From Aptenodytes patagonicus (lineage: Eukaryota; Chordata; Aves; Sphenisciformes; Spheniscidae): a stretch of 64,000 nt of DNA. Shown here in pieces: positions 1 through 12,200 of the stretch. Where the stretch lies: positions 128,880,969 to 128,944,968 of the forward strand of contig NC_134949.1 of the NCBI RefSeq assembly GCF_965638725.1. Reading direction: 5' to 3'. Both the position numbers and the translations under genes were made by a program. The number at the start of each line of letters is the position of its first letter. The first letter of the stretch is position 1. Below the pieces are notes generated by a model, which was not told where the DNA came from, did not search any database, and saw only the letters and a list, made by a program, of their open reading frames with translations.

Positions 1-3000
1 TGCCTTTCTTTATGAATCTTACTGTTGGTGCACTTAACTGTAGTGCAGAGTACAAAGCGCAAGAGAAAATTTCTTTCCTGGGGACCATATGTTAAAAGAA
101 TAAAGCTCTGACTTAATGTCGTAGCCTTGCAGAGTAGCACAGTCAACAAACCACTATTAGATCATGGAATAAATATCGACAAGTTCCAGAGTATTGTTTA
201 AGCCTGTTGCTATAGTAATTTGAAATTTTGTTCTATCAACTACTTAAAAAAGGGGATGAAACAACACGTTGGTATTTAATTCTTTCCAAATTTATTGTGT
301 TGGCAACACTCAAACCAGAATCATCTGCTTTTAAAAGAAAAGTGGAGCATGGGCATCTCTAGGCTAAGTTACTCTGCGTAGGCTTCCACCCTGGAAATTA
401 TTTTTTCGTATTAATGGAGAAGAACAGTCTTTTCCCTGCTCACTCAGCCGATGCTTTAAGGTTCACAGCTCCAAACCAGATGACACTGCCTTTTTTTGGA
501 GCCACATAAGTTTATAATTTCATGTGAAGGATAAGTGTTTTAATGGGTAGTCGCAGAAGGGCACGGGGCATGTAGCGAGCTTTCCTGGGCAGCGAACGCT
601 GAGGCTCTTAAGCACAGCGCAGGAAGGCATGTATCATCCATAATATATGGACTACCCCTGAGCAGACTTTCTGCAGTGTGAAAAGACGGTGTGAGTGCAT
701 CCGGGAACAGCAGAGATGAAGGTCAGGAACTTGGGCAAGCCTGAGGGGACTAGATTAATTGTAGGATGCGACAAAGGATCAAGCGTTGACTCTTATCCAA
801 GTTACTTCTTCATAGTTGTAGCCTCAACTGTGTGAGGCTCGAGTCCCTTAGCAGGGCTCGACACACTGACCAGTAATATTTTTTCCTTGTTTCTTATGCA
901 TTTCCTTCCATACCCTTAGCAAACCACAGTGCAATCTTCTGAGGCCGCATCAGTCCCCTCCTGCATGTACAAAGTTGCTACAGAGGGTGTGTAATTCAAG
1001 AAAAAGTTTCTTTTGCATTTTCTCTGAAGTAGGCAATATTCTTTTGCCCCTCTGTTGTTTAGTGTTACCTTTATAACCAGTTAGAGGTGTCCTGCTGGGT
1101 AGTTTCTTAGGATTTTACAGTTACTCTTTCTTAATATAAAGCTGTAGTTTAACTCTTAGCATTTTGTAACACTAAGGCTCTGGAAGGGAAAGGAAAGTGC
1201 TTTTCAGTCTGTGGTACACACATTGTGCTGGTCTGTGAGGCAGCAGACAGGTGGTCTGTGGATGGATAAAAGAAGTAAGAAAATCAAAGCATACCCATAC
1301 ACATCCGAGAAACAAACAAACTAGGGGGGTAAAACAGACTTAAAAATTAACATCTGAAGTTTAGCATCAATTGCATTTGCCTGCAGAGGAAAAGCAAATT
1401 GGCAGCACTACACAAGCTGGCTCTTGAATTTTTTTTCAAGACGATGCATAGCTTTTGGAATAAGGAATGTTAAAAAGCACTGTTGGGCAGCATTGCCCAC
1501 ACTGTTGCATAAGAGTTATGGAGACTGCAATGCCACCATGTGAAATTTGGTAAGTGCCTTTGTCTAAATGTCTGGGGGTGGTACAATTGCAGTTGTGTCT
1601 TTGATTTGGCACCATACTGCAAATTATTAAATAGGTGGCTGCCTGCTCTGAAGTTACTGTGTAAAAGCGTTTGATGGCAAAGACTGATAAAAGTGAGCTT
1701 CATCGGCTCGTGCAAGCCAGGATTTGAAACTCTGGTAAGTTTTGGTACCTGCCTGGGCACACTCGCTGTCCCTGCGACTCTCTACAAAAGCAACCCTGGG
1801 AGGGTTAAATCTTTCCATCGCCAGTGACCGACATGCCCCTGGGTCCAGCCTTTCTCCAAGGAGCAGCCTTTCCCCCTTCTCAGTGCTCAGAAACTGGGCG
1901 GCTGGCGCCCTGCCCACGGCTTGTTTGTCAGAAACTGGGATCTTTTCTTTTCTGAGTGCGTGGCTGAAGAGCAGCGAGCGTGCCTGGCCTGGCCTGGCAA
2001 TGTCCTGCAATGTCCTGGGGCTGAAAATATTTCTCACGGCTCTGGTGACTTGCTGCTGGTATGGTGACAGCTCTCAAGACCCACTGGTTGACATCTTTTT
2101 TTTTTTCTTTTCTTTTTTTCTACCTTGCAGCCTGGCAGGTACAAATCTTCTACTCATGGCTCATTAGGCAGGCTTTTTCGCAAGGGAGAGTTTTTTCCCC
2201 TCCTCTGCACTGATCTTGACATGTATCACCCAGAAACGAAGACACCCTGGTGGAGAGAGTGGAAGGAAAGGGGAGCGAACACTCTGCTCTCACCCTAGGA
2301 CTGCTCACCCTCCACAACTGCCATGGACACCTCCGAGGGCTGAATTTCATGCAAAGCAGGTAAAGAGAAATTCAGACTGCATTATTTGCACCTGTAACTC
2401 ATTTGCAAAGTGCCATGCTGCAGGTGCAACTGAAAGGTTCAGGACCAGTTTTTTTTAAAAATCTACCCTGAAGCACCATTTCTTGGGCTGCTGGCAAAAC
2501 CGCTAGCTCAGTGGTGGGGCCAACAAATGCTTTTGCACACTGGTTAGGTCTCATATTTGCAGGGCTTCCCACATAGTTCTCACCTGGATCCTGACACACA
2601 GAGTTTATAAATATTCAAAAGGTGACAATCTAGTTATTTTTGCATGAGTAAGTTGTCTGGGCAGTAGCAAACTGTAGCTGCTACTCCAACCTGGAAACTG
2701 AGGTAGTTTGTGTCTCCTTGCCTGTTTTTTCCATGGGAAACAATGGCAGACAATTTCGTTCAGCATTGCCTACAATGTCCTGCCCCAAGTGCTGTCAAAT
2801 ACCTCCTGTGCAGAAAGGCCTGTGCAAAAAGGGTCTGGAGACCTTTCTCCAAGCTACACGTTGTGATGTGCAAATTTGTCTACTTGACTGCATGGTACAG
2901 CCACCCTGAAGCTTTCAATGGTGGCAGAGGAGCTACCTCTGAACCCTTCTCAGAAATGACCAAGATAAGTAACCTATCCATAGCTATTTTCAAGAGCTGC

Positions 3001-3700
3001 CTGTGCTTTTTACAATAGTGTGAACTTTCTGGGCCAAACTCTCTGTTGGCATAAACCAAGAGAGTGTCAAGGACCCAGTTAACAAAAACCAGTTGGGTGG
3101 GTGGAAGGACTTACACCACTGAGGACAGTTATGAGCTTACTCTCACCCAGCAAAAGTTGGACAGAGTTTAATTCTACTTTGTTCTACTGGATGCTGCTCT
3201 CCCCTTCAAGCTTAAAGCTTGGCTTTGCTCTTGGCTGTAAGGAGAAACCTGTGGGGTGGCACCACATGCTCAGTGTTTTCTGCTGACAAGACTGAAGAGG
3301 AAGATCCCTCATTTTGGAGCCACAAGCCCCTCCGTGCTTCCCTTGCAGCATGCCAAAATGGGCTGGCAAGAAAGCCATGTTGCGGGTCCCCATCTCTCCA
3401 AGTGCGAGAGCTGGTCTCTTCCCTTAGGGCCTGTTTTCTCATATGCAGAAGCCCAGGAAATGTCATGGCTGCAAGTTTTGGGTGGGGGAAGAGGAAGAAC
3501 ATAGTCCACTAAAAATCAGCACTGTTGGGCTCACTAAAGATCACAGGTTGAACTCTGGGGCAGCACCTTTCTGCAGATGCTGCTGGCAGCATCAGTGAGA
3601 ATTCGGAAAATTTGGACCAGTTTGTGAAGCAGTAGCTTGGAAACGAAGCAAAAATGACTTAGAAAATCAATGTTTGATGAAGCTGTGCTATTATGACAGA
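1..3700. other. Intergenic DNA upstream of NDP, no gene seen
   Basis: No exon, RNA gene or recognisable transposon was seen. The longest open stretch, at 1742-2167 on the + strand, has no family motif and runs into a T-rich pyrimidine tract at about 2095-2127 that ends in TTGCAG. That tract resembles a splice acceptor, but nothing coding follows it. I infer plain intergenic sequence. Confidence 0.6.
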
Positions 3701-3745
3701 GAAGAAAATATGCTCGAAGAAAATATGCTCAAAGAAAATATGAAT
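3701..3745 (+). repeat. Three-unit 15-bp minisatellite
   Basis: Two perfect copies of GAAGAAAATATGCTC (3701-3715 and 3716-3730) are followed by a third, diverged copy (3731-3745). The unit length is a multiple of three, so the frame at 3674-3907 stays open and would read as a repeated five-residue acidic unit. The rest of that frame has no recognisable domain, so I treat this as a short tandem repeat rather than a gene. Confidence 0.8.
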
Positions 3746-4739
3746 GAAATGGCTAAGAGGACAGTTCACCTAAGTCCCACAGAAAAATTATTGGACACCT
3801 TTAGCTCACTAGCGCACCCAAGGAATTCCTGCAGGAGTTATTATTTTTCAGATATGACCTTTTTTTTTTTTAGCATTACTTCTTTGCAATGCAAGGATGG
3901 TCTCTGAAGTGCCTCTGTAGAGAACTGTAACTCTATATATGGTATTTCTGAGTTTAGGGAGGGCAGATGTAGCCATCTTCTAAAGAAAAGGCTCTTGAAA
4001 AGTGAAGAGTGACCCTGTAAAACTGAGGTGCTCTCTAATAACTAGGAGCAGTTGGCAGGTCTAAGCATTGGACAGGGCTAGGGGCAGGTATGCATATGCA
4101 AACATGAAAGCAGATACGAAACCAGATAACATTTATTTTACTTAATCCTTGGTAGAGGCACATTCCTGAAAGTAACTAGGGCACTGCGTCTCGTGTGCAT
4201 TTCAGGAAAGCTGTTTCTGCAGCCGAGGCTGTGCCGAAGGGGCACACAGCCTCTGCCGCGCGAGGTTGCCGTGCTCCTGGTGCAGGCTCAGGGCCGTGGC
4301 TGGCCCATTGAGTGGGCAGAGCCAGACGTTGCACGGGAAGCATGGACACCGAGACGGGCACGGTGGGGAGAGCAACCACCGCTGTGGGTGCCATGCGGCA
4401 CAGCCAGTGCAGCCGAGCTCCTGGAGGGGGACAGAGCTTCCCTGTGAACCAAGGGGTGGGAGCAGGGACTTCACCCCAGCTCTCTGAGTCACAGTTCGCT
4501 TTCCATTCTGGATTTTTTTTGGCAGGATGTCTAGCCGCATCTACCTGATTTAAGCATATCTTCCATTTCTCACTGAGTGCAGGCCTGTGGACACGAGAAG
4601 CACCTGAGCTCTGCTCCCTGTGGCCCAGCGAAACAGGTCTGTGGCACACGTGTGGCACGCTCTTCCCACAGTAGCCCTGGATACCCTGTCATGGGGTGAA
4701 GGGCTCAAGTGCGTGCAAGGTTAGTGCAATAACATGCGT
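3746..4739. other. Intergenic, GC-rich patch at 4190-4660
   Basis: The first part is AT-rich and featureless. The patch at about 4190-4660 is GC-rich with several CpGs and is open in four overlapping frames on both strands, which is what base composition alone would give. No domain, splice structure or start context supports a gene. Confidence 0.5.
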
Positions 4740-4744
4740 TTCAC

Positions 4745-4860
4745 CAGGCTTATGGACAGACACGATATCTTTCATTAGACCAGCTGATATTCAAAAAAAA
4801 CCCTAACAGGCAAATTGGTGGACACACAGCTCTTTCCTCAGGGCTCAGAAAGCAGCATCA
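4745..4860 (-). repeat. Possible ancient amniote interspersed repeat
   Basis: Read on the minus strand, this segment runs from a 'cctgaggaaagagct' stretch to 'ctaatgaaagatatc'. This resembles an old interspersed repeat that I recall from turtle and crocodile genomes (CTGAGGAAGAGCTCTGTG ... CCAATAAAAGATAT). The similarity is from memory and diverged, so I give no family name. It may be the end of a longer element covering some of 4745-6500. Confidence 0.35.
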
Positions 4861-6500
4861 TCATCTTCCAGGCAAAACACAGGTTAGAAACAACAGCCCT
4901 TTGTTCAACTCAGTTGTGCTAGCTGACCAGTCAACTTGAGAGGAAAAGGGCAGTTACAGCCTGTGGGGTCAAGATAGGGTTTTAGCAAGGGGAAGGTGAT
5001 AATACGTTTATTCCTTCAGAGCAAAGCAGGGGGGAAACAGGTCAGCAGGCCGCCCATGTGGAACGAGCATCATTCAGCTAGACAGAAGGAAGATCAAAGT
5101 ATGCCTTAAATACATGGACTTTGTTGAGTCCATAACTTTTTTTTACTGTAGTAGAGTTACGCATCTTCCTTTTCAGGGTTGTCTTTTGGAGTTGTATCAG
5201 AAGCCACCCTTCAGGATGACCCTCCGAGAGGTCAGAGGGAATGTTTAGTGAAAAATATTCTCTACATGGTAACTGGATGCTACGGTTCTTTATTAATTGT
5301 CCAGCAGAGTTCACTCCAGCATGTAAGTGTTGTCCAACTGCATAGTTTCCATAAGTCCTGTAGTGTATGGGTGTAGTGTGTGTCACGTTTCATGGTGAGC
5401 ATGTGAAGGCTCCCTGGATTGCAGTGGGGCTGCTCGGAGGGCAGTCGTGGCAGTGGCTGCAGAGATGGGCTTACAGATTTTTTTCTGCTTGTTGCTGTTC
5501 ATTTGTCAAGGGCGGGTTCAGTTTGTTCTGCTTCTGATTATGAGTTTGTTGAAGGTGGGGGTTATTTAAAAGTTAGGAAGTTAGATGCTGGGGGAAATTT
5601 CTTTCAAAACATATGGTATTCTAACACTGGTTGTGGTTACTTGCTGATTTTCCATGTGGATCACATTAGGGTTTAGTATGTGAAAACCGAGGGGTAGAGT
5701 CAGTTGGTTGGTTTTTTGCATTGAAATAAGCTCCTGGTTCCTCATTCACTGTAAGGTAAGAGTAGTTGCTTTGATAAGCAAAACCCAGTCTTACACCAAT
5801 GAAGTAAGTGCCATCATCGCCCTCCTCCAAGTGACTAGCGGCCTCTGAGAGTCTGCTCTAAGGCACAGCAATGTAATGGTTGCAAGCTTGGTGGAGATAC
5901 ATGTGTTGATCTGCAGGCTTGCCTGTGCATGGAAAATTGAGTGCGTCACTCCTCTAATGACAGTGCCCATGAAGCTGATAAAGTAGTAAGAATATTTCAA
6001 AGACAGCTTGATGGCATTGCTGATTACTGAATTTGTGATGGGAATTGAAAACAAAGTACAGGCTTCCAATCCAGGTGGTGAACATGTGATTTCTGAATGT
6101 TGGTTAAAGCATAGGCTTGGTGGCATACTTATTCAAAAAGAAAAATCTTCTGTGAAGTTGGTTATAAAGAAGTTGGTGTGTTTCAGGGTAAACTGGGTGC
6201 CTATGGCCTGAATTTATTGAAAAAAAAATTGGTGGGGTCAGGGATGAAGTGGGTGAGTTTGGTGGTGTCTTTGGGTTGGGAACCTGTGACTATCTTTTCT
6301 TTTGCAGGTTCTTAAGAGAGGCTGCAATGCTCTCACTGGGGATGTTGTTGCGCAGGCGGTGCTTGGCTGTGGTAGCATGAATGGTGCTAATTTGGGGTGC
6401 TTCGTGTTACCCAGCCCATGGAAAAAATCCTCAGCTTTCTGTGTGAGGAAGGGCTGAGGATCGTTTCTCTGCCTTGTGATAATTCTTCAGGAAAGTTGGA
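4861..6500. other. Unassigned region, possible old transposon body
   Basis: Two minus-strand open frames (5791-6126 and 5078-5386) lie in the same orientation as the repeat-like piece at 4745-4860. The 5791-6126 frame is hydrophobic in its first half. Neither shows catalytic motifs I can name, and neither has a credible promoter or splice context. CpG is low and there are runs of TGGTTGG-like sequence, as in old decayed repeats. This could be a decayed transposon, a decayed retrocopy, or plain noncoding DNA. Confidence 0.3.
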
Positions 6501-8850
6501 AGCAGAAGATCTGCCAAAGTTGGGGTTTATTTCATGTGTTGTTGGCTCAGGAGAGCAAAAGCACTGAATTCAGAATTGTTGTCTCAGTGCAACCTTTGTG
6601 TGCCGCAGGGCTTCCCAAACTCTGCAGCTAGGCAGCTGACCGGCCTCCGCCAGCAGCCAGGCTCCGGCTGCCGGTGCTACGTGTGCACGCATGCAAAGAG
6701 CTGCCTGTTCTGCCTGCTGTCTGACCTCCTGCATCTCCCCCTCTTTTTCGCTCGAATCCTCCCACGGAGGAAGAAGTTGCTGCACGGCTGAGGAGTTGCA
6801 CAGACAGGGAGCTAGGGGATATACTGGGTTTTTCAGTCATATTACCCTGACGTGGGAAGCTGTTTGTCCTCCTTCAGTATTCCAGGCAGCCTGCCTGAAA
6901 AGAAGTCCTTATCCTGTGCTACAGGCCAGTCGTGTTCACAAAGGTCTCTTTGTTACACCCGTGTCTGTTGCATTGTTCCTCTCAAATGAAACTCCCCTGC
7001 CAAAGCCCCGGCGTACTTGGCTCTGAAAGTGCCAGGCCGGTAGCGCAGGGGGTGAATTCCTGCTCGTTCCTCCTGTCCTGCTTCCTGCATCCTCCTGCCC
7101 CATAGTTTTCCTCTCTCTTCTGCTATGATGGGTGGGCGAATCGGGCAAGATGTGGTGGTGCATCCTCCTTGCAGCCCATGTTTTTCACCGGCTTCAGATT
7201 ATCAGGTGGGCAAAAGTCTTGCTCTCCAGACAGGTTTGAATAGGTTTGCCCAGCGTCAGACCTAGCATCTGGCCTCTGAGCAGCTGATGACAAACAGGCT
7301 TTCAAAAACGGGACTGGCTGCTCAGCCTATGGGGAATCGAAGCGCTTAAGCTCTTCATCATACAGGAGGGTTTTTAGTGTGTGCTGGATTCATTGGGAGG
7401 CTCCTCCTGCCTCCTCACTGCAGCCATAGGAGCAACTCGGAGAATAGCAACATACACTTAAAAAATTGACCCTCCAGGATATGAAGCAAAAGGAGAGCAG
7501 TTACAGACCCAGAGAAGAAAGCTCTGGGGCTATCTGGAGTTGTCATGCTCCTTGGTGTCTGTACAAAATTACGCTGCCAGGCACCTGGGAGCATTTGACA
7601 GCTTTTTAGTCTAATGCACCCATTTCTGGCCCCTGGGGCAGGGGACACACCGCAATCCCAGAGCAGCCAAAGGCTGTACCTTGAGTTTCTGTTGCTGGAG
7701 GCTTTACCTGAATTGCCATGCAATATTGTTAATGCTCTCTTTTTTCTAGTCAGCTTGCCCTGTACTCCTGCATGTCTTCACTACTGCACTTTTCACTGCC
7801 TTAGAGGAAAATCAGGAGAGTTTTCCAACCAGTATTTCTGTTCAGGTTGACTTGTATTTCGTAACAGGAGGCTTAATAGGGAGGTAACAGAGGTAGGGAA
7901 CAGTAAAGACCCTCTCCCTTTCCTTCTCTCTGGCTCTGCATCTCAGTCCTGAAAGGTGCCTCTAAGGCATCCATCTGCTCCTGGCAAACACCAGTCGAAC
8001 ACCTGTGAGCCAGATGTAAACAGCTGCATGGTAGGTGTCATTTGTGATCCAGCCTTAATACAAACCATGCTTAGGAATGGTTACAAATGGCTCCATATAA
8101 AAGACAAAATGCATAGCACAGGTAAGTAGCACCTCTTTTCTTATTTCATCTTTCCTTTTATCTCATTTGCTTTCATATCTATGCTATGGAGGATGGTTTT
8201 GTGTGGCGGGATGAATAGCAGTTGAATTTCATTAATCTGGCCTCAGTGTATTAAATTGCTTAAGTAAATGCTTAAGTCACGTGCTCAGTATAAACATTTG
8301 TTTAACTGCTTACCTGAATAAGGATACTTCAGTGCTATTACTTACCTTCACTAACACTAGTGGCTAGTCTGGCAGACTGGCTATTTCTGTCTTTGATATT
8401 TAACTTGGTGCATGTAAAATTACCTAATCCGTGAGTTTCTGATAGCAAACCGCTTTAAATGCTGCAATCCCTAGGCAGCACAGACTTTGCAAGGGCATTG
8501 CCTTACAGCAAAGTACCTTCTGAGGACCCCTCTGGGTAAAGGTAATGTGGCTTTTGCCTTTGAGACATCAGTGCTACAGGCTACAGTTGCCTTTGTTGAC
8601 CCCTCCAGGGCTGGCTTTTCACTACTTGCTTCCCATTACATTTTCCATTTTTGAATACTTTGGATTGATATCAGAAGCCCTTTTTTTTTTTTGTTTGGGT
8701 TTTTTTATTTATTTTAAACTTGCAGCTTCTTGCCTTGTCTAAAGGCTGCTGTTAGCAGCTGTAGGGACTACACTGACTATTTTCCAATAGTCTGTGTGCC
8801 TTTGCTGAGAACTTCAACAAATATATTGAATTTCAATCTGGATCGTGATG
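6501..8850. other. Intergenic, no gene seen
   Basis: Overlapping open frames on both strands at about 6530-7160 sit in moderately GC-rich sequence and share no coherent protein. No repeat family was recognised. A TCACGTG E-box is present at 8277-8283, but a single motif of this length has little weight. Confidence 0.5.
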
Positions 8851-8880
8851 TTTTATAATCTCACATTTTATAATCTCACA
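8851..8880 (+). repeat. Perfect 15-bp tandem duplication
   Basis: TTTTATAATCTCACA occurs twice head to tail (8851-8865 and 8866-8880) with no mismatch. The lack of divergence suggests a recent local duplication or replication slippage. Confidence 0.9.
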
Positions 8881-9077
8881 TTCCAGGCAGTTACAGTTTG
8901 ATTCTCCTGTAATTGCGAGCTATTCATATTTTTAGCAGGCTGCTGAATAGTTCATGCTGTGTCAAATCACACTGGTTTCTCTGTAGTTGTTGCATTATAA
9001 GCCCCCAAGGAAACATATTCTGTAAAACAGGTTTGGCTCAGACTGGATGTTAAATCAAGGTTTTAAAAAAGCTTGCA

Positions 9078-9223
9078 CTTTCTTTTCTTCATTTTCTTTC
9101 TTTCCATTCCTTGCCTTCCTTCCTTTTCCTTCGTCTCTTTCTTCCTTTCTTTCTTCCTTCCTTCTCTCTCTTCCTTCCTCCCTCCCTCCCTCCCTGCCTC
9201 CCTCCTGTTCCTCCCTCCCTCCA
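9078..9223 (+). repeat. Polypyrimidine (TTCC/CCCT)n microsatellite
   Basis: About 145 bases are nearly pure C/T on the + strand. They grade from TTTC-rich through TTCC to CCCT units, with a few interruptions. The open frames across it on both strands (serine/proline/leucine-rich or glutamate/arginine/lysine-rich) are products of the repeat, not genes. Confidence 0.9.
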
Positions 9224-12200
9224 CGTCTGGCATGTATCTGTTTTCATTTGCCATATAGGGTGGGAATCCTCAGGAAAAAGAAAGCCTTGAGGTTGTTCTC
9301 ACCTACCTTCAGGCAAAGTTGCTGAAATGAACTTGTAGCCACAAGCAGGATCAAAAGGTAAATGATAAATAAAAGCAATGTCAATATGCTGCTTTTGCAA
9401 GCCAATCTCAGATGCATTTCAGAAACCTTTAGAAAGTGGAGTACCTTTAAGTAGACTTTTAGTGTTTTTCTAACCACACCTCAATAAAGCACTACGGACT
9501 TGATACTTACAGTCAATTGCTTCATGTTTACTTTATAAAACAAATGGCAGCCATTAACTGGTATCCTTAATTGTATCCTTACTAAAATTTTAAGGGGCAA
9601 AAAAAATACAAATCTAGAGATAACAAGCACATGTCTATCAGGTAGGTTTGCACACGCATGTAGACCTATAGCAACCGCTCAATATAGAAGGGAAGCAGGG
9701 CCGGAGATTATGTCAATGCTCCCTTAAATCAGGAGATTAGTTAATAGCGGTGGTCTCCTGTACGGGCGCATATTCCCTGCCATCTCCGCGATGCTGTTTC
9801 CATGGTATCACTTTGGCGACAAGTCCTGAAGAGGTGGGGAGAGACTGGAGTCGAGTGTCTGCTGGTACTATCGCACGTAAACATGGTTTACTTAATCTTC
9901 AAATGTCAAAAGAAAATGTAGAAATGTCAGGCTCGGCTGGCAATACCAGTTGTAGGTTGGACACTTGAAAGTTAGAGATTCAGTAAATACAAGCCTTTTT
10001 TGCCTTGTTTGCTCTTGCTATCTCCCCGCCCTTTTCCTACCAAACACTTCGCTCTCTGACCCAGCAATAAGTTGAATCATTTTTGTTCCTGTTCCAGGAA
10101 GGCCTAACAACAAATTTCAAACTTTAATAGAAAGCAAGAAATGGGGCAAAGGAAATACACCAGCTTGGAATTTTTTTCTTGAGAGCAAATTTGCAGAACA
10201 GTATTTTGATAATTTATAAGGACGTAACAGAAAATGGAAGATGACATTTAAATGTGTTTAGCGTCTGGGCAAATTCTTAACATGAAAAAATCACTTTGGC
10301 TTTCTTCAAAATCCTTGCATTAAGGCTGGGGTTCACTACTGAGAAGAGAAAAAAAAAAGAGAAAAGAGCAATAGATAGGTTAGTTTTCCCCATCAAAAAA
10401 GGGACTGAAACGTAGTCTTCATTTGGAAAGCAAACAAGAAAAAAAGTAGACTTTGCAGGGTTGAGTAACCCTTGCTAACAGTTACTGGCACTGTACTTGA
10501 ATCTAAATGAGAACTGTACATTGCATTGATCTGTGTGTACAGCCTCTGCAGGTACGCCGCAAAGAAGAAAAAAAAAAGTTACGCCATCTCTGCATTTGAT
10601 CTAAAGGCTCTAGCTTGTTTTGGGAAACGGAGTGATATGGTAGAACAGATGGACCAAGTTAAAAAAGAGTCACGCAATGATTCCTGAAAACTTCCAACCC
10701 TGCACCCACCTTTCCAGACCTATATATAAATGACCTGCTGTTTCAAAACAGCAAGACCCCATAGCCCCCCCGAAGGCAGTCACTTTCTGGTCCCTGGCGT
10801 TTGGTGCCCGGCGGGTGGCTGGACAGTGCAGGCATCCCACAGATGCGTTGGGAGGTGGCATAGGCCCTTTTCTGACCTCCCTTCCTGGGCTGTGGGACAA
10901 GCGTCCTCCTGAGAAAGCCCATTGCTGCCTAACACAAGTCAGAGCTGCTCCAACCATCTCCTTGCATTTTCCTTTCTCACTCGTGGTTTCAGTTCCTGGA
11001 TGCCAAAATTGCCTCGTTGCTTTGTGGGTGGTGGTGCCCTACTGCATGTCCCTGGGGAGGGCACTGGGCACAAAGGCTGAAGCTGGGAGGTAAGTTTTGG
11101 GGGAGCAATGCTCCCAGATGACCCTGCCAGACCCCCACTTCTTCATATGGGTGAAGCATGATGCCAGACCATGCTTCAGCCAGATTTTCCCCCACAAGGG
11201 CTGAAGGGGTTGTTCATCCCCCTGCCTTTGCGTGAGTTGAAGACAAGAATGAAAACTTTCAAATGAGATTCACAAGCCCCTGCTGTGTCTTACCTTTGAG
11301 TGTTGCAGCGTGCATCATGCCAAGTAGCAATTGTTATTTGTCAGGGACTTTCACCCCCTAATCCCAGATATAATCCAAAGAATTTGAGGGACACAGCAGG
11401 GATGACAAGGGAATACCCCAAGTCATTGCAATTAATATGTCTTTGGTCTGTGCCTGAAAAACACTGCCCTACAGAAGTACTGTGTTTATAAAGGAGTGGA
11501 AGTGCAGGTTCCTGATGCTCGGGGCACCATGAGGGGTTGTACCCGGACCAACACAGCACAGTGGCTGCGAAGCGGTGCTGGGACTGCCCCGTCCCTGCCA
11601 CCGCAGCCCCAAAACCCAAGCCTGTTTCACCGGCTTCCTCTGGCACCAACCACTTTTTTTTCTCTGCCCCTTTTTTAAGATGGCCCCTGCCCATCTAGAA
11701 ACTGCTAATTGAACAGCAGGATTTTGGTTTGCTTTTGGGACCCGCCACCAGCTGGATGACAATTCTGGAGCATCAGAGGGACTTGGACATGATGATGTGT
11801 GTTGGTCAGCACTAGAGCTTGTCTCTTCAGACGATGCTCCTGCCCGTTCCTGTGCCTCTGAGGGCGGTGGTGGGGTATTGCTGATGATGGAGCTTTACCA
11901 GCTGAAGACCTGCAAATGAATTAGCTGTTGACTGGTAGATTTGGTAGTATTATGTTAACTTGTTGACCACAGACAGTCTTTTCATTTAAGGCCATAGAAG
12001 TGAAGTCACTGCACAGCTCCTGGGAGGAGTTGTTTATTTGGAAGAGAAACTGTCTTATTAGCTCTCTGTCATAAAGTAGATACATCTGTGCCTGCCACAA
12101 AACCGTTACAAATTTTTTTGCTTCTTGTTCTTTTCTGTGATGTTCCTATGTCAGACGAGATGATGGTAATGTACATAAATTAAATTTTATATAGTCTTCC

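Noticed and set aside
1742..2167. 141-codon + strand frame, overlapped by a 127-codon minus frame
   Set aside because: No domain, no splice support, and both strands open in GC-rich DNA. The tail is a T-rich tract.
8277..8283. TCACGTG E-box (also at 28183-28189) as MITF sites near a plumage gene
   Set aside because: A 7-mer is expected several times by chance in 64 kb, and no clustering or conservation can be shown.
9047..9325. Ser/Pro-rich + frames and a Glu/Arg/Lys-rich minus frame near 9.1 kb
   Set aside because: Direct by-products of the polypyrimidine microsatellite.
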